Source: Ignavibacteriales bacterium (lineage in GTDB: Bacteria; Bacteroidota; Ignavibacteria; T3Sed10-11). From it: 6,550 bases of DNA. Shown piece after piece: positions 6,196 to 6,550 of the stretch. Numbering within the stretch: the first letter of the stretch is position 1; the number at the start of each line of letters is the position of its first letter. The stretch is from NCBI GenBank assembly GCA_003560935.1, contig PWJF01000414.1:1-6550 (forward strand), in the 5' to 3' direction. The notes beneath the pieces are model-generated. The model did no database searches. It worked only from the letters and a program-made list of their open reading frames with translations, and was not told the DNA's origin. The position numbers and the translations under genes are program-made.

Positions 6196-6550
6196 ATGTG
6201 TTTACATAAAATATATTATTTCATCGGTTCTTGTGTTTTACTTCTGTTCTTTGTAGGGGGAACTTCGGGAACATCGTTGCAAGCACAAGATATAAATAAA
6301 GTTGGCCAATCAGGGATGAAGTTCCTGAGCATCCCGATATCAGCCCGGGCAGATGCGTTGGGAAGCGCGTTCATAAGCATCACCGATGACGCTGATGCGA
6401 TATTTTGGAATGCTGCAGGTCTCGGAAAATTGGATGGTTTTCAGATAAATTTTCATCACCAACAATGGATCGCCGATATGGCTCAGAATGCAGTCACGGT
6501 TGGTTATAATCTTGGTCGTATCGGGACCATTGGTGCGAGCTTCTTCGCTA
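6196..6550 (+). CDS. PorV/UPF0164-like outer-membrane protein, N-terminal part (3' end outside window)
   Basis: The right edge cuts the gene; 118 complete codons are present without a stop. Residues 1-30 form a signal peptide with a basic/aromatic start (MCLHKIYY), a hydrophobic core and SLQA before QD. The mature start then follows the family pattern closely: GQSGMKFLSIPISARADALG (about 37-56), AFISITDDADAIFWNAAGL (58-76), and an FHHQQWIADM segment (86-95), followed by the first barrel strands GYNLGRIGTIGASFFA. The Gly/Ala-rich 'PxxARA-x-x-G' and 'DDA-x-A-x-x-WN-AGL' motifs are shared by the PorV/PorQ/UPF0164 outer-membrane families, which are FadL-like barrels. PorV proper shuttles type IX cargo to the attachment complex; many paralogues in FCB genomes sit beside TonB receptors with no proven role. 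With only about a third of the usual length visible, a PorV orthologue cannot be told from a paralogue. Confidence 0.85.
   Translation, partial: MCLHKIYYFIGSCVLLLFFVGGTSGTSLQAQDINKVGQSGMKFLSIPISARADALGSAFISITDDADAIFWNAAGLGKLDGFQINFHHQQWIADMAQNAVTVGYNLGRIGTIGASFFA

Overview
The window most resembles a bacterium of the FCB superphylum or a neighbouring lineage (Bacteroidota, Calditrichota, KSB1, Marinimicrobia or Ignavibacteria type). The evidence is the gene content: a TonB-dependent receptor with an N-terminal carboxypeptidase-regulatory-like domain, a large exported protein ending in a PNP-type FlgD-like/CTD-like module, and a PorV/UPF0164-type outer-membrane protein. Base composition looks moderately AT-rich by eye. 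Phylum-level placement is inference. All genes are on the + strand.

Layout: (1) Bases 1-512 hold the 3' part of an amidohydrolase-2 (TIM-barrel, ACMSD-like) gene that is cut by the left edge; two usually conserved active-site positions look substituted. (2) Bases 552-983 hold a complete yjbQ/UPF0047-family gene, 39 bases downstream and possibly co-transcribed. (3) Bases 984-1192 are a 209-base AT-rich gap with no gene and no clear terminator; it probably carries the promoter of the next transcription unit. (4) Bases 1193-6550 hold a tight same-strand cluster: a 993-residue SusC-like TonB-dependent receptor, a 660-residue secreted protein with a fibronectin type III domain and a C-terminal sorting-like domain, and the first 118 codons of a PorV/UPF0164-like protein cut by the right edge. 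The gaps inside the cluster are 21 and 17 bases, and each gene has a strong GGAGG ribosome binding site.

How they may work together: the first two genes look like cytoplasmic metabolic enzymes. The last three are all predicted to leave the cytoplasm. A reasonable model is an outer-membrane uptake or surface-display unit: the receptor imports an unknown ligand, the 660-residue protein sits at the surface or in the periplasm, and the PorV-like protein is either its outer-membrane shuttle or anchor, or an independent FadL-like barrel. No SusD-like lipoprotein is present in the window. The substrate cannot be read from the sequence. The middle protein has about 420 residues of N-terminal sequence that I cannot assign to a named family, and this is the least explained part of the window.

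I see no rRNA, tRNA, CRISPR array, insertion sequence or convincing terminator.
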